Shown here in pieces: positions 7,618 to 16,779 of a stretch of 35,245 bases of DNA; the stretch's first letter is position 1, and every line of letters starts with the position of its first letter. Below the pieces are notes generated by a model. That model had not been told where the DNA came from. It searched no databases and was given only the letters and a program-made list of their open reading frames with translations. Position numbers and translations under genes: made by a program. The DNA is from Alphaproteobacteria bacterium (GTDB taxonomy: Bacteria; Pseudomonadota; Alphaproteobacteria; UBA9655): the NCBI GenBank assembly GCA_019748065.1, contig JAIEQB010000045.1:1-35245 (forward strand), in the 5' to 3' direction.

Positions 7618-9210
7618 TTATAAAATGTTCCATTCTTTTTTACCAAAAAGCCTTTCTGATTCAATACCGTTTAGTTTACAAGCTTCAATAAACTTATTTG
7701 ACTCAACAATTTGAGATGACTCGGGCGAGTATTTTAGAGCCATCACATAATTAAGCCAGGGTTCTTGTCCCATGGCATAAACGTAAGCTTGTTTGCAGTT
7801 TGACTTTTCTGCAATGGCCCATGCTTTTTCAAAGTTTGATCCAGATAACGTTCTGCTTCGATCATGGCTTCTTTTTAAAGGACTGGTTAACAAAGGGCCA
7901 TATAACCAAGTTAAAGGAGCTCCGTCACATTCCATACCTAAAAACAGCATGTCAATCGATCCAATGTGATCAAAGATATGTTCATAAAGTGAGGAGTCTA
8001 AATTGTTGGAATCGGCTGCAAATAGAAATCTCTTGCCCTTAAGTTGTATACAGTAAGATAGCTTAGATTGAATATTAAGATCAGAATGTTCTCCTAGAAA
8101 GGGAAGAGCTATTATTTCTCCTTCATCTAGAGAGAGGATGTCCATCTCTTTTAATTCGATGAGAGATTTAAAGCCGGTGTGCTTTAAAATGAGCTTAATA
8201 GAGGGATCTTCTAGCGCTCCTCCCTGGTTTGCTGGGAAAACAATGTGTTTAATTTTATGCCTTAGTTGGAGAAGTGTCTCAAACATTAGATGATCTTGGT
8301 GATTATGGGTAATGATGACATAATCGATGTGATCTGGAAGATCTGCAAGAGTATACCTGGGAACTTCATGTGTCTGCAAGGGATAGCTGATGACCGGGTC
8401 AAAAAGAATTGAGATAGATTTTGTTTGAACGAGAACACAGGCATGGCCAAAGTATCTAAGTCGAATTCCTTCATCTTGATAATTGCGGTCTTCAGGTATT
8501 GAAGGTAGGGTTGTTGTAAAAAAAGATTGGAAGAGAGACTGTTTCGATTGAGGAATCTCAAATATTTCTTTAATTTCATTTAAATTGTCTGGCTCTTCTT
8601 TCATTCTAAAAAGCCTATCTAATTTGGGATCAGAGAAGGGGATATTCAAATATATCTCATCATCCTGATCAAGACGTGGAGTGCTTAAGACAAACTTTCT
8701 AAAGTCACTGATTGTATCTGAAAGTGCAATTTTCTGGTGTTGAGTCGAATAATACTTTTTATAGATCAGAGGCTCAATCAAACGGATAGAGGAATGATTA
8801 TTTAAATCATATACTAGCTCAATCAAACCTTTTAAAGGAGCAGGTATGCGGTTGTAGTAAGATTCTAAGGAATCTCCTTGTGCTTCTGTCTGTAGAGCTC
8901 GATCCAGCTCTTTGAAAGAGTTATGTAACTCTATAAGACTTTCACATTCTTTTTTGGTTTGATCAATGAGCGCCTTAACCTCATCAATTCTCTTACCTTC
9001 TAGATCAATAAAGGGACCTCCTAACAATTTAGGGTCTTTCACAGCCTGGGCATGAACCTGAGGATTTTGAACGTAAGATTGCATGATTTTAAGATGACGC
9101 TCAACGATATTACAAGCTGCGGGTAAAGGGGGAATAAGGTAAGGCCATGCATACCAGTGCCACATGAGGGGCTCAGCTTTAATTGTAGGTTTTAAATAAC
9201 ATTTTTCCAT
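7618..9210 (-). CDS. cmlA: CmlA-like diiron beta-hydroxylase of carrier-bound amino acids
   Basis: A 530-aa protein with a helical N-terminal domain (MWHWYAWPYLIPP; NIVERHLKIMQSYVQ; DPKLLGGPFIDL) and a C-terminal metallo-beta-lactamase fold. This combination and length (CmlA is 532 aa) are those of CmlA, the diiron oxygenase that beta-hydroxylates p-aminophenylalanine on an NRPS carrier in chloramphenicol biosynthesis. Metal residues are H302, H304, D306 and H307 in THNHQDH, E374 in FLGEHSDL and D400 in FAADSNN. From memory these line up with CmlA ligands at a constant offset of three, with His304 where CmlA has Glu. The acidic E374, unlike the His of hydrolytic family members, argues for an oxygenase. 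The substrate is unknown; an aromatic residue such as tyrosine or hydroxyphenylglycine would fit the locus. It diverges from the PPTase gene. Confidence 0.82.
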   Translation of the reverse strand: MEKCYLKPTIKAEPLMWHWYAWPYLIPPLPAACNIVERHLKIMQSYVQNPQVHAQAVKDPKLLGGPFIDLEGKRIDEVKALIDQTKKECESLIELHNSFKELDRALQTEAQGDSLESYYNRIPAPLKGLIELVYDLNNHSSIRLIEPLIYKKYYSTQHQKIALSDTISDFRKFVLSTPRLDQDDEIYLNIPFSDPKLDRLFRMKEEPDNLNEIKEIFEIPQSKQSLFQSFFTTTLPSIPEDRNYQDEGIRLRYFGHACVLVQTKSISILFDPVISYPLQTHEVPRYTLADLPDHIDYVIITHNHQDHLMFETLLQLRHKIKHIVFPANQGGALEDPSIKLILKHTGFKSLIELKEMDILSLDEGEIIALPFLGEHSDLNIQSKLSYCIQLKGKRFLFAADSNNLDSSLYEHIFDHIGSIDMLFLGMECDGAPLTWLYGPLLTSPLKRSHDRSRTLSGSNFEKAWAIAEKSNCKQAYVYAMGQEPWLNYVMALKYSPESSQIVESNKFIEACKLNGIESERLFGKKEWNIL

Positions 9211-9391
9211 ATAATTCTAATTCACCACTTTGATTTTATATTTTTTATGACGAAAACTTTTATTATACATATTTATCTAGCTAGCCGAGGATGTCAATTC
9301 TCAATTTGGGTCATGTTAATTCAGTCCTTCTTAATTTAGTCGCGCTCTTTTTTATGAATGATATTCCCTTATTTTTTGCAATACTTCATTT

Positions 9392-9397
9392 TATAAT
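9392..9397 (+). promoter_or_regulatory. Candidate -10 box upstream of the PPTase gene
   Basis: A perfect TATAAT lies 27 bp before ATG 9425 and 45 bp before ATG 9443. There is no good -35 at 16-18 bp. No Shine-Dalgarno precedes either ATG. Confidence 0.35.
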
Positions 9398-9459
9398 AAA
9401 GTAACTTTTTTCCAGTTTGTTAATATGAGTCTTAGCTTTAAGATGGAATCAAAGGACTG

Positions 9460-9465
9460 TTTTTT
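9460..9465 (+). other. Homopolymer T6, apparent frameshift at PPTase N-terminus
   Basis: Six Ts separate the reading frame starting at ATG 9443 from the frame carrying the rest of the PPTase. One extra T would give a continuous gene with the usual N-terminal length. Confidence 0.5.
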
Positions 9466-9480
9466 CTCAACTCTGACGAA

Positions 9481-10176
9481 GTGCATATCTGGTCTGCTTG
9501 TTTATCAGAGAATGAAGCCAATTTACCTTGTTTTACCAGCCTCCTTTCTCAGGACGAGCAGAAGAAGGCAAGCCACTTTAAGTTTTCCAAAGATCAGAAG
9601 AAATATACCATTTCTCGGGGTATATTAAGAACCCTTTTAGTAGAGTATCTAGGAAAACCTCTCCAGAAAATAGAAATTTTGTACGGTCTTTGGGGCAAAC
9701 CGTGTTTGCCAAAAGAAAAGACTCTATCTTTTAATCTCTCTCATTCAGGAGACTATGCTTTATATGCGTTCACACAACGTTATGAGGTTGGCATTGATGT
9801 GGAATATATCGATGAGTCTCTTGAGTTAGAAGACATGGCAAGGACTGTTTTTTCTACAACGGAATTTTATCATTGGAGAGCACTCAATACACAAGAAAAA
9901 ATACATTTCTTTTTCAACCACTGGGTCTCAAAAGAAGCTTACTTAAAGGCCTCAGGAAAAGGGTGGTTAGAAAGTAAGCATGCCCTTACGTTAACTAAGA
10001 TAAACGATCTCACACAAGAGTTCAAAAGCGATTTACGAAAGGAAGCAAAAATAATTTATCCTTATTGTTTTGAAGCTATACCTGATTATGCAAGTGCCAT
10101 ATTCATTGAAGGACCTCCTTTGAAGCCGTTTCATTATATTTGGGAAAAAGATTTTTCTTATCGCCCATTCTTTTAA
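9481..10176 (+). CDS. Sfp-type 4'-phosphopantetheinyl transferase
   Basis: This 231-aa protein would move the phosphopantetheine arm from CoA onto carrier domains of an NRPS. The family motifs are present: [15 protein letters not shown], then VGIDVEYID with the Mg-binding Asp/Glu pair, and [20 protein letters not shown] (W/KEA motif). The frame-consistent start is GTG 9481, but the conserved N-terminal DEVHIW reading begins upstream of it, without ATG. ATG 9443 lies in another frame that would join perfectly ([17 protein letters not shown]) if the T run at 9460-9465 had one more T. Either GTG is used, or the run slips, or there is a sequence error or lesion. The mbtH gene follows on the same strand. 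Confidence 0.88.
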   Translation: MHIWSACLSENEANLPCFTSLLSQDEQKKASHFKFSKDQKKYTISRGILRTLLVEYLGKPLQKIEILYGLWGKPCLPKEKTLSFNLSHSGDYALYAFTQRYEVGIDVEYIDESLELEDMARTVFSTTEFYHWRALNTQEKIHFFFNHWVSKEAYLKASGKGWLESKHALTLTKINDLTQEFKSDLRKEAKIIYPYCFEAIPDYASAIFIEGPPLKPFHYIWEKDFSYRPFF

Positions 10177-10336
10177 TGCAGGTAGTTTATGCATATTAAA
10201 CCGTGCTACTGATAAAATCTCGATAGCAAATTTACACTTCTCCATTGAAAGAGCTATACTGACTGAGTTGCAAATTATTTTTGAATGTGTAAGAGTACTT
10301 CTGTCTATTATAACAACTGCATTAAAAGGAGAAAGT

Positions 10337-10558
10337 ATGTTTGAGCATTGTGAGTCATGGAGAGTTGTGATTAACGTAGAGGATCAATATTCTATTTGGC
10401 CGGCTCCCAAGGAGATTCCTTTAGGGTGGAGAGAAGAGGGTAAAGTGGGCACAAAAGATGAATGTCTTGCCCATATTAAAGAGGTTTGGGTTGATATGAG
10501 ACCTCGAAGCTTAAAGGAACAGATGGATGCGAAACAACTCGAGTCTGAAGTCGCCTAG
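10337..10558 (+). CDS. mbtH: MbtH family NRPS chaperone
   Basis: A complete 73-aa MbtH-like protein. The signature is nearly ideal: [19 protein letters not shown], a Gly-containing turn ([15 protein letters not shown]), then [10 protein letters not shown]. MbtH proteins bind adenylation domains and are often needed for their solubility and activity, so a partner NRPS is expected. ATG 10337 is chosen for its strong aaaggag Shine-Dalgarno 5-6 nt upstream and for the family length; the longer in-frame extension to 10268 is not family-like. It faces the aminotransferase gene end-on (31 bp between stops) and follows the PPTase after 160 bp. Confidence 0.96.
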   Translation: MFEHCESWRVVINVEDQYSIWPAPKEIPLGWREEGKVGTKDECLAHIKEVWVDMRPRSLKEQMDAKQLESEVA

Positions 10559-10589
10559 AACTTAAGAGAATTTCTTTTATGTTTAATCT

Positions 10590-11795
10590 TTAAGCAAGGC
10601 GAAGATATTGCTCTTCATTTTGCCATTTATAACTCTGAATAGCGATGGAGAGTCTTTTGATCCCCAGCTCTATAAGCTCTATAGGGCAAAAGGCAAAGCT
10701 AAGGCGAAGACAGTTTTGAACATCGTCCCTTTCGCCAACTAAGAAGGCATTCCCTGGGATAAAAGAGACTTTTTCTTCTTCAAGAGCAAACTTAAATAAT
10801 CTCTTTGTGTTAATCGAGGAGGGGAGTTTTCCCCATATAAAAAAGCCACTCTTTGGAATTGTAAATTCCATCTCAGGGATGTATTTCTGAAGAGAGTAAA
10901 CCATGACATCTCTTTTTTCTTTGTAAGTTCCTCTAAGCTTTAAAATACGTTCTTCTAAAATGCCTTTTTCAAAACAGGAAGTTATAAGCTTTTGACTGAA
11001 GGAAGTTGTGTTAATATCAAGACCCTCCTTTAAGATTTCCAATTTTTCTATGATGGGTTCAGATGCGATAATCCATCCTGTTCTCATAGAAGGAGCCAGA
11101 ATCTTGGAAAAAGATCCAATATAAAAAACTCCTTCCTTCGAATAGGACTTTAGGGGAGGATCCACAAGGTCGTAATTTAAGAACCCATAAGCATCATCTT
11201 CTATAATAGGGACTTTATATTCTTTAGCTAACGCCGTAAGCTCAATACGTTGTTTCTTGCTTAAGCTTGTTCCTAGGGGATTATGTCCCTCTGAGATTGT
11301 GTACATTAAGCTAGGCCTGGCGTTTTTCTCTAAAATCTGTCTTAGTTCTTTCATATGGAGTCCACTTTGGAAGCAAAGGGGACTGGGAATAAGATTTAGG
11401 TGCATGGATTGAGCAACTTGGATGAACCCAGGATAGGTTAATTGGTCAACAAGAATATCCGCTCCTTCATTAGCAAATAGCTTCGTAAGTAGAGTCATTG
11501 CTTGTTGAGCGCCGGTGGTTAATAAGATTTCTTTGGGAGTACAAACTACCTGTTTCTCTTTCATAAACTCTGCAATGTGAGCTTTTAATTCATATGAGGG
11601 AGGTGAATATTGTAAGTTATGAGGAGAGAACAGTTCCTCATAACAATCTTTAAGCTCTGGAAGTCTTAGAAGATTATTATCTGGCCTTCCAAGAGAAAAA
11701 GAAATGATATCTGGGTTTGCTGTTGTTTCCAAAGCTTTTTGGACACCTGATTTTTCTAAATTTTTAATCCATAGAGGAAGAAGCTCTTTAAACAT
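10590..11795 (-). CDS. hpgT: HpgT-like PLP aminotransferase (4-hydroxyphenylglycine formation)
   Basis: A 401-aa class I/II aminotransferase of the MocR/LysN-like type without the GntR helix-turn-helix. PLP residues include N172 in EGHNPLGTSLS, the EDDAYG segment (200-204) and Lys231 in GSFSKILAPSMRTGW. In glycopeptide-type pathways HpgT transfers the amino group from L-tyrosine to 4-hydroxyphenylglyoxylate, giving 4-hydroxyphenylglycine and returning 4-hydroxyphenylpyruvate to HmaS. The start ATG at 11795 overlaps the last 8 bp of hmaS, so the two are probably translated together. The function is assigned by context; by sequence alone it would be an aromatic or 2-aminoadipate aminotransferase. 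Confidence 0.83.
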   Translation of the reverse strand: MFKELLPLWIKNLEKSGVQKALETTANPDIISFSLGRPDNNLLRLPELKDCYEELFSPHNLQYSPPSYELKAHIAEFMKEKQVVCTPKEILLTTGAQQAMTLLTKLFANEGADILVDQLTYPGFIQVAQSMHLNLIPSPLCFQSGLHMKELRQILEKNARPSLMYTISEGHNPLGTSLSKKQRIELTALAKEYKVPIIEDDAYGFLNYDLVDPPLKSYSKEGVFYIGSFSKILAPSMRTGWIIASEPIIEKLEILKEGLDINTTSFSQKLITSCFEKGILEERILKLRGTYKEKRDVMVYSLQKYIPEMEFTIPKSGFFIWGKLPSSINTKRLFKFALEEEKVSFIPGNAFLVGERDDVQNCLRLSFAFCPIELIELGIKRLSIAIQSYKWQNEEQYLRLA

Positions 11796-12873
11796 CGATC
11801 AGGGCTCTCTGTTGGTCTTTTTCAACGGCTGCATACAGAGCTTTGATGTTATTGCTCCCAAATCCAGTTGAGTTTTCTCTTTGGATGATTTCAATAAAAA
11901 AAGTAGGAAGGTTTTGAAGAGGACGCGTAAACATTTGCATGAGATATCCATGTTTTTCTAGATCTACAAGGATGTTTAAGCGTCTTATCTCTTCCATTTT
12001 CTCCTGGAGAATTTTTTTGAGGGCAGGAGGGATATTTTCATAATAAGTTTCTGGAATTTCAAGAAACTTGATTCCATTATTTTTTAAAAATTGTGCCGTG
12101 CTAATAATATTCTTTGATGAAAAGGCAAGATGTTGAACGCCAGCACAACCATGATAGGAGATAAAATTCTCAACCTGAGAGGGCTTTTTACCGGAAACTC
12201 CTTCAACCAAGACAAACTTAATGGTTTCGGTGGGATTGCTGATAACGACTGAGTTCATTCCATTCTCATTTGTCATAATGTTTTCTGCAGAAAAAAGATA
12301 AAAATCCAGCACATCTTCATAAAATTTTCTCCATTTCCCAAGACTTCCTTTTTCAATGGCAATAGCAATGTGATCTATGTTCTCCAAGTTAACAGGACTC
12401 TTTTTGAGAGGGTAGTTTAAAGGTGTGTAAAATGGTGATTCATAGGAAGAAGGATCTTCTCTCTCAATAAATGAATGAACTGTATTCCCAAAAGTTGCAA
12501 TGGTTGCTTTTATAATTTTGCTCTTGCCGTCATCTATTTCAGTGGGTTCTAAAATAGAAGTAGCTCCTGCTTTTAGGGTAGCTTCATAAAGTTGGGAGAC
12601 GTTGTTTGTCGCAAAGGCGATATCTTTGACACTTTCATCATGATTTATAACATGCTTTAAAAGAGAAGAGTCTCGATTTAAAGAGGAGCTAATCACTAAC
12701 CTAATAAATCCTTGACGAAGGAAATATGAGATTTGATCTTTGAGTCCTGTTTCTGGGCCTGCATAAGCAATAATATCAAAACCAAACACGGATCTATAAA
12801 AGTTTGCTGCTTGAAAAGCATTGAAAACGTACAGTTCTATATGATCAATAACTGTTAAGGGAGATTGGGTCAT
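11788..12873 (-). CDS. hmaS: 4-hydroxymandelate synthase (HmaS)
   Basis: A 361-aa two-domain vicinal-oxygen-chelate enzyme related to 4-hydroxyphenylpyruvate dioxygenase. The iron triad is H168 (NIDHIAIAI), H248 (CAGVQHLAF) and E328 (FFIEIIQR). The segment at 206-210 reads MNSVV, which is the hydroxymandelate-synthase pattern; HPPD has SKAM-like sequence there. The C-terminus FGSNNIKALYAAVE also matches HmaS. HmaS decarboxylates 4-hydroxyphenylpyruvate and hydroxylates the benzylic carbon, giving 4-hydroxymandelate. ATG 12873 has aagagg upstream. The pairing with hpgT and, across the locus, hmo strengthens this over a tyrosine-catabolic HPPD. It diverges from the SyrP-like gene across 114 bp. 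Confidence 0.9.
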   Translation of the reverse strand: MTQSPLTVIDHIELYVFNAFQAANFYRSVFGFDIIAYAGPETGLKDQISYFLRQGFIRLVISSSLNRDSSLLKHVINHDESVKDIAFATNNVSQLYEATLKAGATSILEPTEIDDGKSKIIKATIATFGNTVHSFIEREDPSSYESPFYTPLNYPLKKSPVNLENIDHIAIAIEKGSLGKWRKFYEDVLDFYLFSAENIMTNENGMNSVVISNPTETIKFVLVEGVSGKKPSQVENFISYHGCAGVQHLAFSSKNIISTAQFLKNNGIKFLEIPETYYENIPPALKKILQEKMEEIRRLNILVDLEKHGYLMQMFTRPLQNLPTFFIEIIQRENSTGFGSNNIKALYAAVEKDQQRALIDV

Positions 12874-12987
12874 AAAGCAGGGGCCTCTTGTTAATGTATG
12901 TTCTCAGATGCAATTCCTGATGGTAATGAAATTCATTTTCTATTAAAGTTTACCTTAATCATCCAGGTTTAAAAAGGATACAACCAA

Positions 12988-13971
12988 ATGCTGTCAGATT
13001 CTAATATAAAATCTTGGTTTTTAAAAGAAGAAGAAAGGGAGCTTGTCACTGATTTAAGAACTGGTCCCCTTGTTTTAGAAGCTCAAGAAAAAACCTTTAA
13101 TCCTTTTGAATGGGTTAAAGAACACAAATCTTCTCTTGAGAGCTGCTTACTAAAATATGGAGGAATTCTCCTCAGGAATTTTAACATTCATTCTGTCACC
13201 GAATTTAATCGCATTGTGCAAAATTTATCACCTGACCTTCTCGACTATGTCTATCGATCAACGCCAAGAACAAAATTAGGCGGGAAAATATATACGGCAA
13301 CAGAATACCCTGCTGATAGAGTCATCCCTTTACATAATGAGAACGCTTATTCTAAATCTTGGCCTCAGAAAATCTTCTTTTTTAGTGTCATTGTTGCTTC
13401 TGAAGGAGGAGAAACGCCTATTGCAGATAGCCGAGATGTTTATAAACAGATAGATCCCGAAATTAGAAGTAAATTTGAAAAATATGGAGTCATGTATACA
13501 CGTAACTACAGCAAGGGAATTGATCTGAGCTGGCAAGAAGTTTTTCAAACGGAAGAGAAAGAGGAAGTCAACCAATACTGTAAGGCTCATGATATTGAGT
13601 TTGAGTGGAAAAAGGGAGCTCCTGAACTAACAACACGGCAAACATGTCAAGCCATCCTTGTTCATCCCATAAGTGGAGAACCCGTATGGTTTAATCAAGC
13701 CCACCTCTTTCATGTTTCTTCTTTAGATGAAGAGTCTCATTTGTCTCTTATTAAAGAGTTAGGAGAAGATAATATTCCGCGCAACGCCTCCTATGGCAAT
13801 AAAGAGCCTTTTGAAGCTCATGTTTTAGATCATATTCGTGATGTTTATGAGAAAGAGAAAATAAAATTTAAATGGCACAAAGGAGATATTATGATCCTTG
13901 ACAACATACTTATGGCCCACGGAAGAGAAACTTACAAAGGCGAAAGGAAAGTCGCGGTTGCTATGGCGTGA
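12988..13971 (+). CDS. SyrP-like Fe(II)/2-oxoglutarate oxygenase
   Basis: A 327-aa TauD/TfdA-family oxygenase. The 2-His-1-carboxylate triad is H116 and E118 in PLHNENAYSKSWP and H311 in LMAHGRETY; R320 in GERKVAVAM would hold 2-oxoglutarate. The HNE form and the GGETPIADSRDVY segment are typical of the SyrP branch, whose characterised members beta-hydroxylate aspartate bound to an NRPS carrier. It differs clearly from the VioC-like enzyme, which has HTED and acts on free arginine in its family. The start has aagga 8 nt upstream. Substrate and stereochemistry cannot be read from sequence. The protein ends soon after the 2-OG Arg, a little short of some homologues. Confidence 0.82.
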   Translation: MLSDSNIKSWFLKEEERELVTDLRTGPLVLEAQEKTFNPFEWVKEHKSSLESCLLKYGGILLRNFNIHSVTEFNRIVQNLSPDLLDYVYRSTPRTKLGGKIYTATEYPADRVIPLHNENAYSKSWPQKIFFFSVIVASEGGETPIADSRDVYKQIDPEIRSKFEKYGVMYTRNYSKGIDLSWQEVFQTEEKEEVNQYCKAHDIEFEWKKGAPELTTRQTCQAILVHPISGEPVWFNQAHLFHVSSLDEESHLSLIKELGEDNIPRNASYGNKEPFEAHVLDHIRDVYEKEKIKFKWHKGDIMILDNILMAHGRETYKGERKVAVAMA

Positions 13972-14022
13972 ACTCTCTTTCAAAAATGAGGAGCAATCTA
14001 AGTTAAACGCTACCTTTATATC

Positions 14023-14787
14023 CTACCCTCCTCTCTTTTCCTGACTGTGCCGTTCTCCAATTTGATTAATGAGGGCTAAGATGTTTGTTTGATTATCTTT
14101 TATAAAGAAGTGTTCTCCTGGAAAAGAGAGATGTTCAAATTTTTCTGATGTATAGGCCGACCATGCAAGGATCTCTTTTTCTGTAACTGTTTGGTCGTGG
14201 ATGCCTGAAAGAGCTAGGATATCACAAGGGAGTGGCTGTGATTCTGAAAAGCAATGTGTTTCATAAATACTGAAATCATTTTTAATGATTGGCAAGAACA
14301 ACTCAAGAAGCTCATCATTATGAAGAATGCGCTCATCAATTCCATTGTAGACTTTTAGCTCTTCCTTTAAGGCCCTATCATTTAATCTACTGAGATGTTT
14401 CATCCGAAAAGGCAAATGAGGGGCTTTTGTGGCAGAGACAATCATATGACGAGAAGACACGCCATAGTGCTGTCGCACAGATTTTACAAACTCAAAAGCA
14501 ATTAAAGCTCCAAGGCTGTGCCCAAACACAAAGAAAGGTTTATCTTTATAAAAGCGAAAACCTTCTTGTAACTGAGCTGTAATGTCTTTGAGGTTGTTAT
14601 TCAAAGGTTCTGTAAATCTATTTTCTCTTCCTGGAAGTTGAATAGAAACCATCTCAATATGTGGAGAGAGGAGTTCTCTCCAAGGATAGTAGGCTGATGC
14701 CCCACCTCCAGAATGGTGAAAGCAAAAAAGTCTAATCGTTGCTTGCGGCTTTTTTTCATACTCTAGAAACCAGGGATGATGATTCAT
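14023..14787 (-). CDS. Type II thioesterase (GrsT/SrfD-like)
   Basis: A 254-aa alpha/beta hydrolase. The catalytic triad is S91 (VFGHSLGALIAFEF), D198 (LSGIHDQTV) and H226 (SFPGEHFFI). The opening LFCFHHSGGGASAYYPWRELL and the SIQLPGREN segment are characteristic of external type II thioesterases that clear wrongly loaded carrier proteins in NRPS and PKS systems. ATG 14787 has aaggt upstream. It converges on the SyrP-like gene and diverges from the ABC exporter. This gene, with MbtH and the PPTase, shows that a thiotemplate synthase is or was served by the locus. Confidence 0.93.
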   Translation of the reverse strand: MNHHPWFLEYEKKPQATIRLFCFHHSGGGASAYYPWRELLSPHIEMVSIQLPGRENRFTEPLNNNLKDITAQLQEGFRFYKDKPFFVFGHSLGALIAFEFVKSVRQHYGVSSRHMIVSATKAPHLPFRMKHLSRLNDRALKEELKVYNGIDERILHNDELLELFLPIIKNDFSIYETHCFSESQPLPCDILALSGIHDQTVTEKEILAWSAYTSEKFEHLSFPGEHFFIKDNQTNILALINQIGERHSQEKRGG

Positions 14788-14976
14788 TTTTTTACCTTAC
14801 AACGTGGACAATATGAGGAATTAAAACCATCTGAGATGAGGGTAGTCTTCCCTTCTTTTTTTATTTTCATCTTATTTCTTTCCAATGAGTTAGATTTCTT
14901 GTAAGTTTTGGTTTATCTGAAGTTAAAGTCTCTTTGAAAATAATCCGTTTGTTGGTTATTTTTAAATAAGTTAATT

Positions 14977-16779
14977 ATGAGAAATTTAGAGCATATGCAA
15001 GAAAGATTCAAGAACCTCCGAATTATAAAAGATTTACTTCCTTTCTTATGGACAAAGGAAGAAAAAATAAGACATTTATTCCTTTTTGCATTTGGGTTGA
15101 TTTTTATATCAATTGGGCTTGATCTTAGTATTCCCCTTGTTTTAAAGGAAGTTGTCTCTTGCCTTGCTATTCCGAATAAAAGCATGACCTATCAGTTATC
15201 CTTGCTCTTAGTGGCCTATGGAGTTATCTGGACTCTCTCTCAGGTCATTCAAAACGTAAGACAGGTTATTATGGTAAGGCCCTTGGAAGGATGTATCCGA
15301 CTTTTTTGTTCCAAATTTTTTGATCACTTGCACTCTTTGCCCATGACATTTCATATGGATAGAAAGACAGGCTCTCTTACCAATGCCTTAGAGCGAGCCC
15401 AACATGGCTTTCCAGATGTTTTTTGGGGGCTTTTTTTATTTATTATCCCAATAATGATAGAGTTATTTTTAGCAGCCACAATCTTATGCTATTTTTATGG
15501 AGCCATTTATGGAGTTTTCTTGATCTTTATAGCCACTGTTTTTGTCATATTTACCCTCTATGCCACAAAGTGGGCCTCTCACTTTCAAACCCTATCTAAC
15601 GAACAACAATCGAATACAAGTGCAAATATCGTTGATAGCCTCTTAAACTTTGCGAGCGTTAAGTACTTCAATAATAAAGAACATGAGGTCTTAAAGTGCG
15701 ATACTCATCTTAAAAAGAGAGAAAACCTCCTTGTTAAATCATTATCAAGTATGGAACTTGTTCAAATTGGGCAAAGCCTTATTATAGGAGGTGGACTTGT
15801 CTTGCTGACTTACACAGCTGGAAAGCAAACCTTATTAAACGTATATGATATAAGTGATTTTGTTCTGATCAATGGATACATCTTACAATTTGCGGCTCCT
15901 TTAGGTCAGATGGGGTTCATTGCAAGAAACGCGAGGAAAGGATTTAATGAACTTGCTGACGTCATGAAAATTTATAGAACTCACCATTCATCTTCTTTAC
16001 CCTCTGGAGACTCCTATTCACCAGATAAGTTAGAAAGCATAGAATTTAAGAACGTCTCATTTGGCTATAAGCCCTCTCGCTTTGTTCTTAATGACGTGAA
16101 CTTTACTCTTGAAGCTGGTAAAACCATTGGAATTGTGGGAGAGACAGGGTCAGGGAAGTCAACAATTTCAAGTCTTCTTTTTAAACTCTATGAGGTAAAA
16201 TCAGGAAAGATTCTTATTAACAATGTGGACATTCAAAGTCTAGACTCAAATAGTCTCTACAAACTCCTCGGCATTGTTCCTCAAGACATAACGCTCTTTA
16301 ATATGAGCATCTACGAGAATATTCTTTTTGGGCGCCCAATGGCTCAAAAAGAAGAAGTCGAAGAGGCTATAAAACTGGCTCACCTTGAACCCTTTTTAAA
16401 AAGGCTTCCTGATCATTATGAGACGATTGTGGGAGAAAGAGGTTTAAAGCTCTCTGGAGGAGAAAAACAACGAATAGCTATTGCAAGGGCTCTTTTAAAA
16501 CGGCCAGCTTTATATGTTTTTGATGAGGCAACCTCATCTCTGGATCTTAAAACAGAAGAAACCATTATGAATAATATCGCCCCCATCTTAAAAAAATCTA
16601 CATCCCTTATTATTGCTCATCGTTTATCAACAGTGGTTAATGCAGATGAAATCCTCGTCCTTCACAATGGGGTTATACAAGAACGGGGCACCCACCTCTC
16701 TCTCTTAAGGGAAGAGGGGAGCTATGCTTCATTGTGGAGGGCTCAGGAGGAGGCCCATAAGAGGTCTTATGCAGCTTAA
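14977..16779 (+). CDS. ABC exporter, fused permease-ATPase of the ATM1 type
   Basis: A 600-aa half transporter with about six membrane segments in residues 30-320 and an ATPase domain from about 355. Walker A is GETGSGKST (388-396), Q-loop PQDITLFN, signature LSGGEKQ (492-498), Walker B ALYVFDE (511-517) and the switch His548 in IIAHRLS. FHMDRKTGSLTNALERAQHG and the VKYFNNKEHE segment place it in the ATM1/HMT1 branch of type IV exporters. That branch often exports glutathione conjugates or sulfur compounds, yet here it is translationally coupled to hmo, so product export or self-protection is a reasonable inference. The start could also be the internal ATG at 14995. It forms a homodimer in known relatives. 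Confidence 0.88.
   Translation: MRNLEHMQERFKNLRIIKDLLPFLWTKEEKIRHLFLFAFGLIFISIGLDLSIPLVLKEVVSCLAIPNKSMTYQLSLLLVAYGVIWTLSQVIQNVRQVIMVRPLEGCIRLFCSKFFDHLHSLPMTFHMDRKTGSLTNALERAQHGFPDVFWGLFLFIIPIMIELFLAATILCYFYGAIYGVFLIFIATVFVIFTLYATKWASHFQTLSNEQQSNTSANIVDSLLNFASVKYFNNKEHEVLKCDTHLKKRENLLVKSLSSMELVQIGQSLIIGGGLVLLTYTAGKQTLLNVYDISDFVLINGYILQFAAPLGQMGFIARNARKGFNELADVMKIYRTHHSSSLPSGDSYSPDKLESIEFKNVSFGYKPSRFVLNDVNFTLEAGKTIGIVGETGSGKSTISSLLFKLYEVKSGKILINNVDIQSLDSNSLYKLLGIVPQDITLFNMSIYENILFGRPMAQKEEVEEAIKLAHLEPFLKRLPDHYETIVGERGLKLSGGEKQRIAIARALLKRPALYVFDEATSSLDLKTEETIMNNIAPILKKSTSLIIAHRLSTVVNADEILVLHNGVIQERGTHLSLLREEGSYASLWRAQEEAHKRSYAA

Noticed and set aside
7618..9210. UlaG-like or other hydrolytic metallo-beta-lactamase
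   Set aside because: The N-terminal helical domain, the 530-aa length and Glu374 in place of a zinc-binding His fit CmlA.
11788..12873. 4-hydroxyphenylpyruvate dioxygenase of tyrosine breakdown
   Set aside because: The MNSVV segment is of the HmaS type and the neighbours are hpgT and hmo; no homogentisate genes are nearby.
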